Shown here: positions 1 through 7,307 of the stretch, piece after piece
Layout: each line of letters opens with the position of its first letter
Position numbering within the stretch: the stretch's first letter is position 1
Assembly (NCBI GenBank): GCA_037969565.1
Contig: JBBKXQ010000116.1
Location: 1 to 38,759, forward strand
Length of the DNA: 38,759 nt
Direction: 5' to 3'
Origin: SZUA-35 sp037969565
GTDB lineage: Bacteria; Actinomycetota; Acidimicrobiia; Acidimicrobiales; SZUA-35
Position numbers and translations under genes: made by a program
The notes under the pieces: generated by a model
Told to the model about the DNA's origin: nothing
Databases searched by the model: none
The model's input: only the letters and a program-made list of their open reading frames with translations

Positions 1-15
1 TCACGGCGAGGACTC

Positions 16-1125
16 GTGATTCTGGGCGCTTTCCTAGCCATTGGACTCTTCGGCCTGGTGCGGCTCGGGGCCGATCCGAATGCCGGCGACAACGACACAT
101 CGATCGACATTCAGCAGACGGAAGAAGACCGAAGCGATACCGACGAACCCGAGTCGACGTCGACCAGGCAGACCGTGCCGACCAAACCCATCCGCTCGGT
201 CGATTTTTCCACGTTCGACCGCCCACTTTTCGACCCACTGATCGGCTACTCCCTGATTCTCGGGGGCGATGCGCCGTTGATTCGAATCGATCTCGACACC
301 GGCGTGGTCTCCACGTTCGCCCGACGAGGCCAGCCCCTGTTGATCAGCGGTGACTACCTGCTCGTGCAGTCGATCATGAACGGTACTGTCGAGGCAGTTC
401 CACTCAATGATCTCGATGCCGAGGGTCGAGCGTTCGGAGCCGACTACGAAGGGGTGGGCGTGACGATGGGGACCTCACCCGGCACGGTGTGGACGATGCC
501 TTGGCATGCCTCGGGCGAAGCGACATTGATCGACGTCGCGACGGGTGACATTCTCGACCGAATCGATCTGAGCCGGAGCCGCATCGCCCTCACGTACACG
601 CCGTTCGGGGTGGCAAGCGGTTTCGACTTGGTCAACGGCGCGGCGGGCGGGGTGTACGAGCGGGTGGATGGCGCCTTCAATCGTGTGTTCGAGGGTCATG
701 CCCTGGCTTCGGGTGAGCGTCTGATGTTGCTCGAGACCTGCGACGACGAACTGATCTGCCAGTCGTCCTGGTATGACATCGCCACGCGTGAACCGGTCGA
801 CTTGCCGGCGATCGATCCTGGCGTGGGCACGTACCTCGCCGGCGGAGATCGTTGGGCCGTCGTCGTCAACTCCCCGAATTGGGAGCCGCATATGGTCGAA
901 GTCGAAACCGGGCGGATCGTTGATGTGGGAGCATCAGCGGGCAACTATGGGCCCGAAGGAATTGCCATCTCTCCTGACGGCAACTGGCTGGCCACCCGAT
1001 CCAACGGGATCACGGTCATCAATCTGAACACCGGCGAGAAGGTCGAGTTGAGCCAAGACGGGAGGGCTGTCGGCCGTGGGCAGTATTGGCAGATGAGTTT
1101 CGTGCCCAACGAGTTGTTCGACTGA
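16..1125 (+). CDS. Membrane-anchored protein with propeller-like repeats, function unknown (start may lie upstream of the window)
   Basis: The product begins with one hydrophobic segment (about residues 2-18) and continues into an acidic, Thr/Ser-rich linker (about 20-60) and a roughly 300-residue domain rich in short beta-strand-like stretches. The end of that domain, around 'ISPDGNWLATRSNG' and 'VINLNTG', resembles WD40 or PQQ-type propeller blades. This suggests a single-pass protein with an extracytoplasmic propeller. I do not recognise a specific family. The first in-frame start is GTG at 16, but the frame is open back to base 1 and encodes Ser-Arg-Arg-Gly-Leu, a typical positive flank of a membrane segment, so the true start may be outside the window. 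The stop overlaps a small hairpin before tRNA-Cys. Confidence 0.6.
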   Translation: MILGAFLAIGLFGLVRLGADPNAGDNDTSIDIQQTEEDRSDTDEPESTSTRQTVPTKPIRSVDFSTFDRPLFDPLIGYSLILGGDAPLIRIDLDTGVVSTFARRGQPLLISGDYLLVQSIMNGTVEAVPLNDLDAEGRAFGADYEGVGVTMGTSPGTVWTMPWHASGEATLIDVATGDILDRIDLSRSRIALTYTPFGVASGFDLVNGAAGGVYERVDGAFNRVFEGHALASGERLMLLETCDDELICQSSWYDIATREPVDLPAIDPGVGTYLAGGDRWAVVVNSPNWEPHMVEVETGRIVDVGASAGNYGPEGIAISPDGNWLATRSNGITVINLNTGEKVELSQDGRAVGRGQYWQMSFVPNELFD

Positions 1126-1168
1126 CGGTTGTTCGGCGAACCGTCGCTAGTCGGACGGTTGCTCGGCG
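1124..1168. repeat. 15-bp direct repeat with a hairpin at the gene end
   Basis: GACGGTTGYTCGGCG occurs at 1124-1138 and again at 1154-1168. The first copy continues into AACCGTC (1139-1145), so a 7-bp stem with an 8-base loop forms across the stop codon. There is no T-run, so a terminator role is only possible, not shown. Confidence 0.4.
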
Positions 1169-1213
1169 CCCGGCTGAGTCAGTGACCGCCCGCCGGGCTA
1201 ACCTCGTGCCACT

Positions 1214-1287
1214 GCGCAGATGCCCGAGTGGCCTAAGGGAGCGGCCTGCAAAGCCGTGATTCGCGGGTTCAAATCCCGCTCTGCGCT
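1214..1287 (+). tRNA. tRNA-Cys (GCA)
   Basis: A full cloverleaf is visible: acceptor GCGCAGA (1214-1220) pairs with TCTGCGC (1280-1286); the anticodon stem CGGC/GCCG encloses loop CTGCAAA with anticodon GCA at 1248-1250; T-stem GCGGG/CCCGC has loop TTCAAAT. The discriminator base is U (1287), the known identity base of tRNA-Cys. CCA is not encoded. A TAACCT -10-like box lies at 1199-1204. Confidence 0.95.
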
Positions 1288-1365
1288 CGCATGAAGCAGG
1301 CGGTCCGAATGGGTGAGGGAAGTGAGGTTCGCCTCGGCTAACCTCCCCCGTTCGGGTCTGCCCGA

Positions 1366-1427
1366 GAAATACAGCGTCACCAGAAATTCAGCATCACCAG
1401 TAATACAGCATCACCAGTAATACAGCA
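1366..1427. repeat. 17-bp tandem repeat, 3.6 copies, directly before tRNA-Val
   Basis: Units at 1366-1382, 1383-1399, 1400-1416 and a partial unit at 1417-1427 share the pattern GWAATACAGCATCACCA with one or two differences each. The array ends one base before the first base of tRNA-Val (1429), so it must lie in the tRNA promoter or leader region. Confidence 0.9.
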
Positions 1428-1428
1428 G

Positions 1429-1502
1429 GGGCCGTTAGCTCAGTTGGCTAGAGCACTACCTCGACACGGTAGGGGTCACAGGTTCAAGTCCTGTACGGCC
1501 CA
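1429..1502 (+). tRNA. tRNA-Val (GAC) with C33 in place of U33
   Basis: Acceptor GGGCCGT (1429-1435) pairs with ACGGCCC (1495-1501); D-stem GCTC/GAGC, anticodon stem CTACC/GGTAG and T-stem ACAGG/CCTGT are intact. The seven-base anticodon loop is TCGACAC, giving anticodon GAC at 1463-1465. Position 33 (base 1462) is C, whereas nearly all elongator tRNAs have U there. CCA is not encoded. Body similarity to the tRNA-Val(CAC) at 38213 supports the Val assignment. Confidence 0.88.
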
Positions 1503-1531
1503 CTCGATCGACGCACCAGTTGTGTCGACAT

Positions 1532-1598
1532 CAGAATCGTCGTTCGTTCCGAGAACGATTCTGCCGGAAATCGCCTTCGTGGCGATTTCTTCGGTTTT
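1532..1598 (+). terminator. Hairpin pair and T-run after tRNA-Val
   Basis: CAGAATCGT (1532-1540) pairs with ACGATTCTG (1555-1563). A second stem, GAAATCGCC (1567-1575) with GGCGATTTC (1581-1589), has loop TTCGT and is followed by TTCGGTTTT. The second hairpin has the form of an intrinsic terminator for the tRNA transcript. Confidence 0.65.
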
Positions 1599-1653
1599 GG
1601 GCCGAAGGGATGCACCCTGGATTGCTCACCCCGGCTGTGTCACCATTCGGCTC

Positions 1654-1836
1654 ATGGCTGCGGGCTACTCGGGAACACCGTTGGCAACGAAGCTGGGCAA
1701 GGTGCCAACCGACATGACCGAAGACGTTGTTCGAGACGTGGCACTCCCGCTCGGACTGGTCGACAACAAGGTTTGTGCGATCGACGAAGTGTGGTCGGGA
1801 CTGCGACTCGTCTGGCGTCGGGAACTCCGTCAATAG
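1654..1836 (+). CDS. DUF3052-like protein with an in-frame internal deletion
   Basis: The 60-residue product opens with MAAGYSGTPLATKLGK and ends with a C-terminal block around TDMTEDVVR, GLVDNKVCAIDE and WSGLRLVWR. These are the two ends of the DUF3052 family as I know it, normally about 130-160 residues with a Rossmann-like central part between them. Here the KLG end of the first block is joined directly to the second block, so roughly 70-80 residues are missing without loss of frame. Seven bases before the ATG lies CACCAT (1641-1646), one base off the leaderless -10 box seen at several genes here. Whether the remnant is made or functional is unknown. Open frame continues upstream through the tRNA, but that part is not coding-like. 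Confidence 0.65.
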   Translation: MAAGYSGTPLATKLGKVPTDMTEDVVRDVALPLGLVDNKVCAIDEVWSGLRLVWRRELRQ

Positions 1837-1888
1837 TTGCCGAGCGGGCCGATTTCGAATCGATGCAGACCGGCCGGCCCGAGCGACC

Positions 1889-1894
1889 TAGCAT
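1889..1894 (+). promoter_or_regulatory. -10 box of a probably leaderless transcript (acetyltransferase fusion)
   Basis: TAGCAT ends six bases before the GTG at 1901 and no Shine-Dalgarno sequence is visible, so transcription probably starts at or next to the start codon. Confidence 0.5.
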
Positions 1895-1900
1895 CGTCGG

Positions 1901-4591
1901 GTGCCAGACGATCGAGAAGCCTCCGAATCGACGGCCACCGAGCCCAACGACACTGAAGCTGTCGTTTATCCTTTCGAGTGGGAAACCGACGTCGTCGTCA
2001 GTGACGGCGCCACGGTTCGATTCCGACCGATCAAGCCCGAGGATCGGGCCGCCCTGGTGGCCTTCCACAGCCGGCAGAGCGCCGAGAGCATTTACTTTCG
2101 CTACTTCCGCTTTCGCCCCGAGCTCTCCGACAAAGAACTCGACTACTTCACCAACGTGGATTACGAGAAGCGGATGGCTTTTGTCGCCATGGTGGGTGAT
2201 GAGATCGTGGCGGTCGCTCGCTACGAGTCGGGCGACCCAGAAAAGAACATCCCTCGCCGACCCGAGGTTGCGTTTTTCGTCGATGACGCACACCACGGCC
2301 GTGGTCTGGCCACCCTGCTCCTCGAGTACCTGGCCGCTGTTGCGAGGCGCAAGGATCTCGACGGGTTCACGGCAACGGTTCTCGCCGAGAACTACGGAAT
2401 GCTGCGGGTTTTCCGAAAGGCCGGTTTCGAGGTCTCGACGAAATTCGCCGACGGCGTCATCGTCGTCACGCTCGGAATCGAACTCACCAGGGAAGGGGCG
2501 GCGGCCATCGATGCCCGCGACCGGAGGGCGCAGGCCCGTTCGATCGCCCGCCTGCTGGAGCCGAGCTCGGTTGCGGTCATCGGCGCCAGCCGTTCGACGA
2601 CGTCGGTCGGCCATCAACTTGCACAGTCGGTGGCCAACGCGCCCTTTGCCGGGCCGGCCTACGCCGTCAACCCCGCAGCCGCCGCTGACGGCGTCCAAGA
2701 GATCGGTGGCCTCCCCGTTGTCGCCCGCCTGCAAGACATCGAGGGTGATATCGATCTCGCCGTCGTCGTGGCCCCGGCCGACCAGCTCGAAGTCATCGTC
2801 GAGGAGTGTGCGGCGAAGGGCGTGAAGGGCCTCCTGATCGGCACCGCCGGGTTCAGTGACTCGAGCCCCGGAGGTGGCGCGCAACGAGAGCGGCAGATCG
2901 TGTCGCTCGCTCGCGGTCACGGCATGCGGGTCATCGGCCCGAGCTCCTACGGAGTCATAAACACCGATCCTGCGGTCAATCTGCGGGCCGTCTTTGCTCC
3001 CGTCGCTGTGCCCGGCGAAGGCGGCGTGGCGGTGCTCTCCCAATCGGGGCCGCTCGGTGCTGCGGTCCTCAACGAGATGAGCCGCTTCGGACTCGGGATC
3101 TCTTCCTTCGTCGCAGTCGGCAACCGGGCCGACGTGTCCACGAATGATCTGCTGCAGTACTGGGCCGCTGATGATCGGACCCGGGTCATCTGTCTCTACC
3201 AACCCAATATCGGCAACCCCAGAAACTTCTCCCGCATCGCCCGATACGTCAGCGGGATCAAACCGATCATCTCCGTCGAGCCGCAGGATCCGGCGATGGT
3301 GGAGCTCTTGACGCAGAGCGGCGTGATCGTGGTGGGCCGGGTCAGTGAGCTCATCGAACAGGCGCAGGTCATCGTCGACCAGCCGATGCCACAAGGAAAT
3401 CGAGTGGCCATCGTGAGCAACGCATCGTCTGCTGCCTCGCTGGCTGCTGCCGCCTGCCGCCGCGAGGGCCTCGAGGTGGTCGTGCCATCGGGCGTGGCCG
3501 GTGGGCCGGCGGCTGACGCCGTGCTGGTGGCCGACGCCGACACCCTTTCGGTGGCCCGCGGGGCGGGTCCGGAAACCTATGAACAGGTCGTTGTTGCCGC
3601 CGCCCTGAGCGCCGAGGTGGACATGGTGCTGTTGGCCATCATTCCCACGATCACGCTCACCCTCGAAAAACTCGGTCAACTCCTCGAGCGGGTCAATCGT
3701 GCGGTCGACAAGCCGATGGTCGCCACCGGCCTGGTCGACCCGAGCCTGTTGTCGGTTCCGGGACTGCCCTCGTTCACCTTCCCCGAACAAGCAGCGCGAG
3801 TGCTCGGCAACAGTGCGAAGAATGCCCGTTGGCGGTCGCTGCATCGAGGAACCCCGATTGAAGCCGACGCGTCGTTCCTCGATCTCGTCGAAGACACGAT
3901 CGGTGACGCGCTCGGTGACGACGACGAGCGCTTGCTCACCATGACCGACAAGGGCCTCCTTCGATTGCTGGATGCCCTCGAGCTGCCAGTGGCGCCGTTC
4001 ATCTCCGTCGTTGACGCTCAGGCCGCGGTTGCGGCCGCCGAGAAGCTGGGTTTTCCCGTAGTGCTGAAGGCGGGTGGTTTGCCGAATCGGAAGTCGGGAG
4101 AGGCAGGCGGCACCGCCCTCGATCTGCACACGGCGGAAGAAGTGAGTCAGAGCTACGCCCGCATGAGTGAAACGTTCGAGGGTGACTTCCTCCCGGCTGT
4201 GGTGCAGGCCACCGCCCCGACGGGCAGCCACCTGGCCGTCGAGTTGAACCAGGACACACTCGCCGGCGCCCGGCTGGTGATCGGGATCGGGGGAGCGTCG
4301 GCCCGATCGATTGCTTCGGTGTCGACCTCGATCCTGCCAACGAGCGAGAGCGACCTCGACCGACTCCTCGCCGAACCTTGGCTGGCCGATCTCATCCCCA
4401 CTCCTGCCGCGAAGTTCGCCCTCCGCGATTTGCTCGCCCGCCTCGCTGTGGTCGCCGACGCAACACCAGACGTCGCCAGTATCCGTTTCAATCCGGTGCT
4501 CCTCAGCAACACCGACGCCGTCCCCGTCGAGGCTCGAATCCTGCTGCGACGCTGGCCTCGGGATCCGCTGGCCGACGTACGCCATCTCTGA
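1901..4591 (+). CDS. Protein lysine acetyltransferase: GNAT domain fused to NDP-forming acyl-CoA synthetase-like domains
   Basis: The 896-residue product has an N-terminal GNAT domain (about 30-185; acetyl-CoA loop near DDAHHGRGLATLLLE), then a CoA-binding Rossmann domain (from about 214, AVIGASRS), a succinyl-CoA-ligase-like domain (SQSGPLGAAVL) and a C-terminal ATP-grasp domain (from about 680, GFPVVLKAGG). GNAT-first order matches the Streptomyces lividans PatA type, the reverse of Salmonella Pat. In active NDP-forming acetyl-CoA synthetases a phosphorylated His sits in a SHTG-like motif; the corresponding stretch here reads LLTQSG with no His, so the synthetase half is probably a regulatory sensor. 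Expected role: acetylating and thereby switching off AMP-forming acyl-CoA synthetases, linking acetyl-CoA levels to carbon metabolism. The start is GTG, placed by the -10 box. Confidence 0.85.
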   Translation: MPDDREASESTATEPNDTEAVVYPFEWETDVVVSDGATVRFRPIKPEDRAALVAFHSRQSAESIYFRYFRFRPELSDKELDYFTNVDYEKRMAFVAMVGDEIVAVARYESGDPEKNIPRRPEVAFFVDDAHHGRGLATLLLEYLAAVARRKDLDGFTATVLAENYGMLRVFRKAGFEVSTKFADGVIVVTLGIELTREGAAAIDARDRRAQARSIARLLEPSSVAVIGASRSTTSVGHQLAQSVANAPFAGPAYAVNPAAAADGVQEIGGLPVVARLQDIEGDIDLAVVVAPADQLEVIVEECAAKGVKGLLIGTAGFSDSSPGGGAQRERQIVSLARGHGMRVIGPSSYGVINTDPAVNLRAVFAPVAVPGEGGVAVLSQSGPLGAAVLNEMSRFGLGISSFVAVGNRADVSTNDLLQYWAADDRTRVICLYQPNIGNPRNFSRIARYVSGIKPIISVEPQDPAMVELLTQSGVIVVGRVSELIEQAQVIVDQPMPQGNRVAIVSNASSAASLAAAACRREGLEVVVPSGVAGGPAADAVLVADADTLSVARGAGPETYEQVVVAAALSAEVDMVLLAIIPTITLTLEKLGQLLERVNRAVDKPMVATGLVDPSLLSVPGLPSFTFPEQAARVLGNSAKNARWRSLHRGTPIEADASFLDLVEDTIGDALGDDDERLLTMTDKGLLRLLDALELPVAPFISVVDAQAAVAAAEKLGFPVVLKAGGLPNRKSGEAGGTALDLHTAEEVSQSYARMSETFEGDFLPAVVQATAPTGSHLAVELNQDTLAGARLVIGIGGASARSIASVSTSILPTSESDLDRLLAEPWLADLIPTPAAKFALRDLLARLAVVADATPDVASIRFNPVLLSNTDAVPVEARILLRRWPRDPLADVRHL

Positions 4592-4709
4592 TTCGCCAGC
4601 TGTCACGATCACGGCGGTTCGGCAGGAGGCTCAGGCCTGAAAATCGGCCTGAAACAGGCCATGTCGTCTTGCGGATCGGCACTCAATGGAGGATCTCGGG
4701 TGGTGACGC

Positions 4710-4715
4710 TAGGGT
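4710..4715 (+). promoter_or_regulatory. -10 box of a leaderless transcript (quinone oxidoreductase)
   Basis: TAGGGT is followed by exactly seven bases and then ATG at 4723. This fixes the start, because open frame continues far upstream without another signal. Confidence 0.6.
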
Positions 4716-4722
4716 CCGGCCG

Positions 4723-5697
4723 ATGCGAGCTGTTGTACTCCGAAGTCATGGTGGACCCGAAGTTCTGACGATCGAGTCGGTGCCCGATCCCGATCCGGGG
4801 CCCGAGGAGGTGCTCGTCAAACTTCATTCCACCGCGCTCAACCGGGCCGACATGCTCCAACGAATGGGTTTGTACCCGGGACCGCCGGCCGAGCTGGAGA
4901 TTCCCGGCCTCGAGTACGCCGGTACGATCGAGGCCGTCGGGGCCCGAGTGCAGTCCTGGAAGCCGGGCGACCTCGTCATGGGGATCGTGAGTGGCGCCGG
5001 TTATGCCGAGAAGTTGGTGACACACGAGCGCACAGTTCTGCCGATTCCCGACGGTCTCGCGCTCGAAGATGCCGCCGCCGTGCCCGAGGTCTTCATGACC
5101 GCCTACGACGCGCTCGTCGTGCAGGGTGGGTTGACCTCAGGTCGCTGGGCTCTCGTCCATGCCGGGGCTTCGGGCGTCGGAACGGCATCGATTCAGATCG
5201 CAAAAGCGATCGGGGCCCGCATCATCGTCACCTGTTCCACGGGAAAGGTGGAAGCCTGCCGGACGCTCGGAGCCGACGTGGTTGTCGACTACACAACCGA
5301 CGACTTCGCCGGCGCCGTTCAAGACGCAACAGCCGGCGTGGGTGTCGATGTGGTGCTCGACGTGATCGGGGGCGAATACACCGTTCGCAACATCCAGTCG
5401 CTGCGGGTAGGAGGCCGAGTGATCCAGGTCGGTGTGATGGGGGAGGGCACCGTCTCGCTGCCGCTCGGACTGCTCCTGCCCAAACGGGCATCGCTGATCG
5501 GAACGGTGCTGCGGGCCCGTCCACTCGAAGAGAAAGCAGCGCTTGCGCAACGATTCCGGGCCGAGATGTTGCCCCGCTTCGCCGATGGCTCGCTGCAACC
5601 CGTGATCGACAGCCGTTACGCCTTCGCCGACATCGCCGACGCCCACACCTACATGGCAACCAATGCCAACGTGGGCAAGATCTTGATCGACTTTTGA
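4723..5697 (+). CDS. NAD(P)H quinone oxidoreductase, zinc-less MDR family (PIG3/QOR type)
   Basis: The 324-residue product has the GroES-like N-terminal domain (MRAVVLRSHGGPEVL..., LNRADMLQRMGLYP) and a Rossmann NAD(P)H-binding domain with HAGASGVGTASIQIAK around residues 146-161. The zinc ligands of alcohol dehydrogenases are absent. The RADMLQRMGLYPGP block is typical of the PIG3-type quinone oxidoreductases, which reduce quinones using NADPH. Length is normal for the family. It is a separate unit from the upstream acetyltransferase (131-bp gap and its own promoter) and converges on citrate synthase. Confidence 0.88.
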   Translation: MRAVVLRSHGGPEVLTIESVPDPDPGPEEVLVKLHSTALNRADMLQRMGLYPGPPAELEIPGLEYAGTIEAVGARVQSWKPGDLVMGIVSGAGYAEKLVTHERTVLPIPDGLALEDAAAVPEVFMTAYDALVVQGGLTSGRWALVHAGASGVGTASIQIAKAIGARIIVTCSTGKVEACRTLGADVVVDYTTDDFAGAVQDATAGVGVDVVLDVIGGEYTVRNIQSLRVGGRVIQVGVMGEGTVSLPLGLLLPKRASLIGTVLRARPLEEKAALAQRFRAEMLPRFADGSLQPVIDSRYAFADIADAHTYMATNANVGKILIDF

Positions 5698-5793
5698 AAC
5701 CCTGAAACGCCCACCCCTGAAGGCCCGCCGACCGCTGATCGGCGAGGCTCAGAGTTGGGCAGACGAATGTGACGCCAAGCCTGCGCCGCTGGC

Positions 5794-7077
5794 TCAGCGG
5801 CTGGCGAGGGCCACGTAATCGCGCTCGCCCACGCCCGTGTAGATCTGGCGGGGTCGGCTGATGCGCTGGTTCTGTTCGAGCAGTTCCTGCCAGTGAGCGA
5901 GCCAGCCCGGCATACGGCCGATCGTGAACAACACCGTGAACATGTCGAGCGGGAAGCCCATCGCCTGGTAGATCAGGCCGGTGTAGAAATCGACGTTGGG
6001 ATAGAGGTTGCGGCTCTTGAAGTAGTCGTCGTTCAGCGCGATTTCCTCGAGCTTGAGCGCGATGTCGAGCAGCGGGCTCTTTCCCGTGACCTCGAAAACG
6101 CTGTCGGCCTGTTCCTTCACGATGCGGGCCCGAGGGTCATACGCCTTGTACACGCGGTGGCCAAAGCCCATGAGGCGGCCGTCGCCGGCCTTGACCGAAT
6201 CGACGAACGCGTCGAGGTTGTCGTAGGAGCCGATGTCTTCGAGCATGTGGATGACCGCCTCGTTGGCCCCGCCATGGCGAGGTCCGTAGAGAGCGGCGGT
6301 GGCTGCCGACGCTGCCGAGTAGGGGTCGGCGTGGCTCGATCCGACCACTCTCATCGTGGTGGTGGAGCAGTTCTGCTCGTGATCGGCGTGGAGAATCAAC
6401 AACACATCGAGCGCCTTGGCCAAGATGGGGTCTGGCTTGTACTGGGGCTCGGCCACTCGCCACATCATCGAGAGGAAATTCTCGCTGTAGCTCAAATCGT
6501 TGTCGGGATAGACGAACGGCATCCCGATGCTGGCCCGGTAGGCCATGGCGGCGAGTGTGGGGCCCTTGGAGATGAGGCGGTTGATCTGCTTGTAGCGGTT
6601 CTCGGGATCGAAGACGTCTTTGGCTTCGGGGTAGAAGGTGGAGAGCGCGGCGATGGCCGACATGAGCATGCCCATGGGATGAGCGTCGTGGTGGAAGCCC
6701 TCGGTGAAACGCTTGCGCATGTTCTCGTGAATGAACGTGTGATAGGTGACGTCGTGGACCCACACATCCATCTGTTCGGTGTTGGGAAGCTCACCGAACA
6801 GCAGGAGATAACAGACCTCGAGGAACGTGGACTTCTCGGCCAACTGCTCGATTGGGTAGCCCCGGTAGCGAAGAATTCCGTTGGTGCCGTCGAGGTCGGT
6901 GATGGCCGAGGTGGTGGAGGCCGTGCCGCTGAAGGACTCGTCGAGGATCCAGGTGCCGGGCATCAAGCCTTGGATGGCCTTCATGTTGATCCCGCCGTTT
7001 TCGATCGGGATCTCGACCGTCTTGCCCGTGCGGTTGTCGGTGATCGTCACCGAATTTGTCTCGTTGATGTCTGGCAC
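5794..7077 (-). CDS. gltA: Citrate synthase (type II)
   Basis: Condenses acetyl-CoA and oxaloacetate to citrate in the TCA cycle. The 427-residue product carries the conserved ADHEQNCSTTT segment (first active-site His), GPRHGGANE (second His) and FGHRVYK. The N-terminal part with RYRGYPIEQLAE is the usual small-domain entry of the type II enzyme. I chose GTG at 7077 because GGGAG lies six bases before it on the minus strand; an alternative GTG at 7107 would add ten residues without such a signal. Aconitase, the next enzyme in the cycle, is encoded 3 kb away on the same strand. Confidence 0.95.
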   Translation of the reverse strand: MPDINETNSVTITDNRTGKTVEIPIENGGINMKAIQGLMPGTWILDESFSGTASTTSAITDLDGTNGILRYRGYPIEQLAEKSTFLEVCYLLLFGELPNTEQMDVWVHDVTYHTFIHENMRKRFTEGFHHDAHPMGMLMSAIAALSTFYPEAKDVFDPENRYKQINRLISKGPTLAAMAYRASIGMPFVYPDNDLSYSENFLSMMWRVAEPQYKPDPILAKALDVLLILHADHEQNCSTTTMRVVGSSHADPYSAASAATAALYGPRHGGANEAVIHMLEDIGSYDNLDAFVDSVKAGDGRLMGFGHRVYKAYDPRARIVKEQADSVFEVTGKSPLLDIALKLEEIALNDDYFKSRNLYPNVDFYTGLIYQAMGFPLDMFTVLFTIGRMPGWLAHWQELLEQNQRISRPRQIYTGVGERDYVALASR

Positions 7078-7172
7078 GGTGTGCTCCCGGGTCGGCGCTG
7101 CGTTCACAGCTGCATCAGATGGGCACGCCGTTGTGCCAGTCGTTCTCGACCTGACGTCGTCAGGCCCGTGAG

Positions 7173-7178
7173 AATCTA
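7173..7178 (-). promoter_or_regulatory. Possible -10 box of citrate synthase
   Basis: On the minus strand TAGATT lies about 95 bases before the gltA start, with a weak -35 (TGACTG, 7196-7201) 17 bases upstream. No better promoter is seen in this 230-bp gap. Confidence 0.35.
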
Positions 7179-7307
7179 GCGGCCCTGACCCGTCTCAGTC
7201 ATATGCAAGCGATTATTCGGCGCCGGGGCGAAGGCCCGGGCCAGCTTCCGCGCACCGGAGAAGCGACGCCGAAGCAAACGCAGAGCCGACGTGTTCGACT
7301 AGCGGTG

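Noticed and set aside
1366..1427. The 17-bp array considered as a CRISPR
   Set aside because: Units are directly adjacent without spacers and no cas genes are present.
1444..1653. N-terminal extension of the DUF3052-like gene into tRNA-Val
   Set aside because: It would translate the tRNA and its terminator; the family N-terminus begins at ATG 1654.
1652..4612. A 986-codon open frame antisense to the acetyltransferase fusion
   Set aside because: It mirrors the codon-position GC bias of the sense gene, has no recognisable domain and the product is Arg/Gly/His-rich low-complexity-like sequence.
5726..5744. CGCCGA/TCGGCG stem between the quinone oxidoreductase and citrate synthase
   Set aside because: Only six base pairs and no T-run; too weak to call a terminator.
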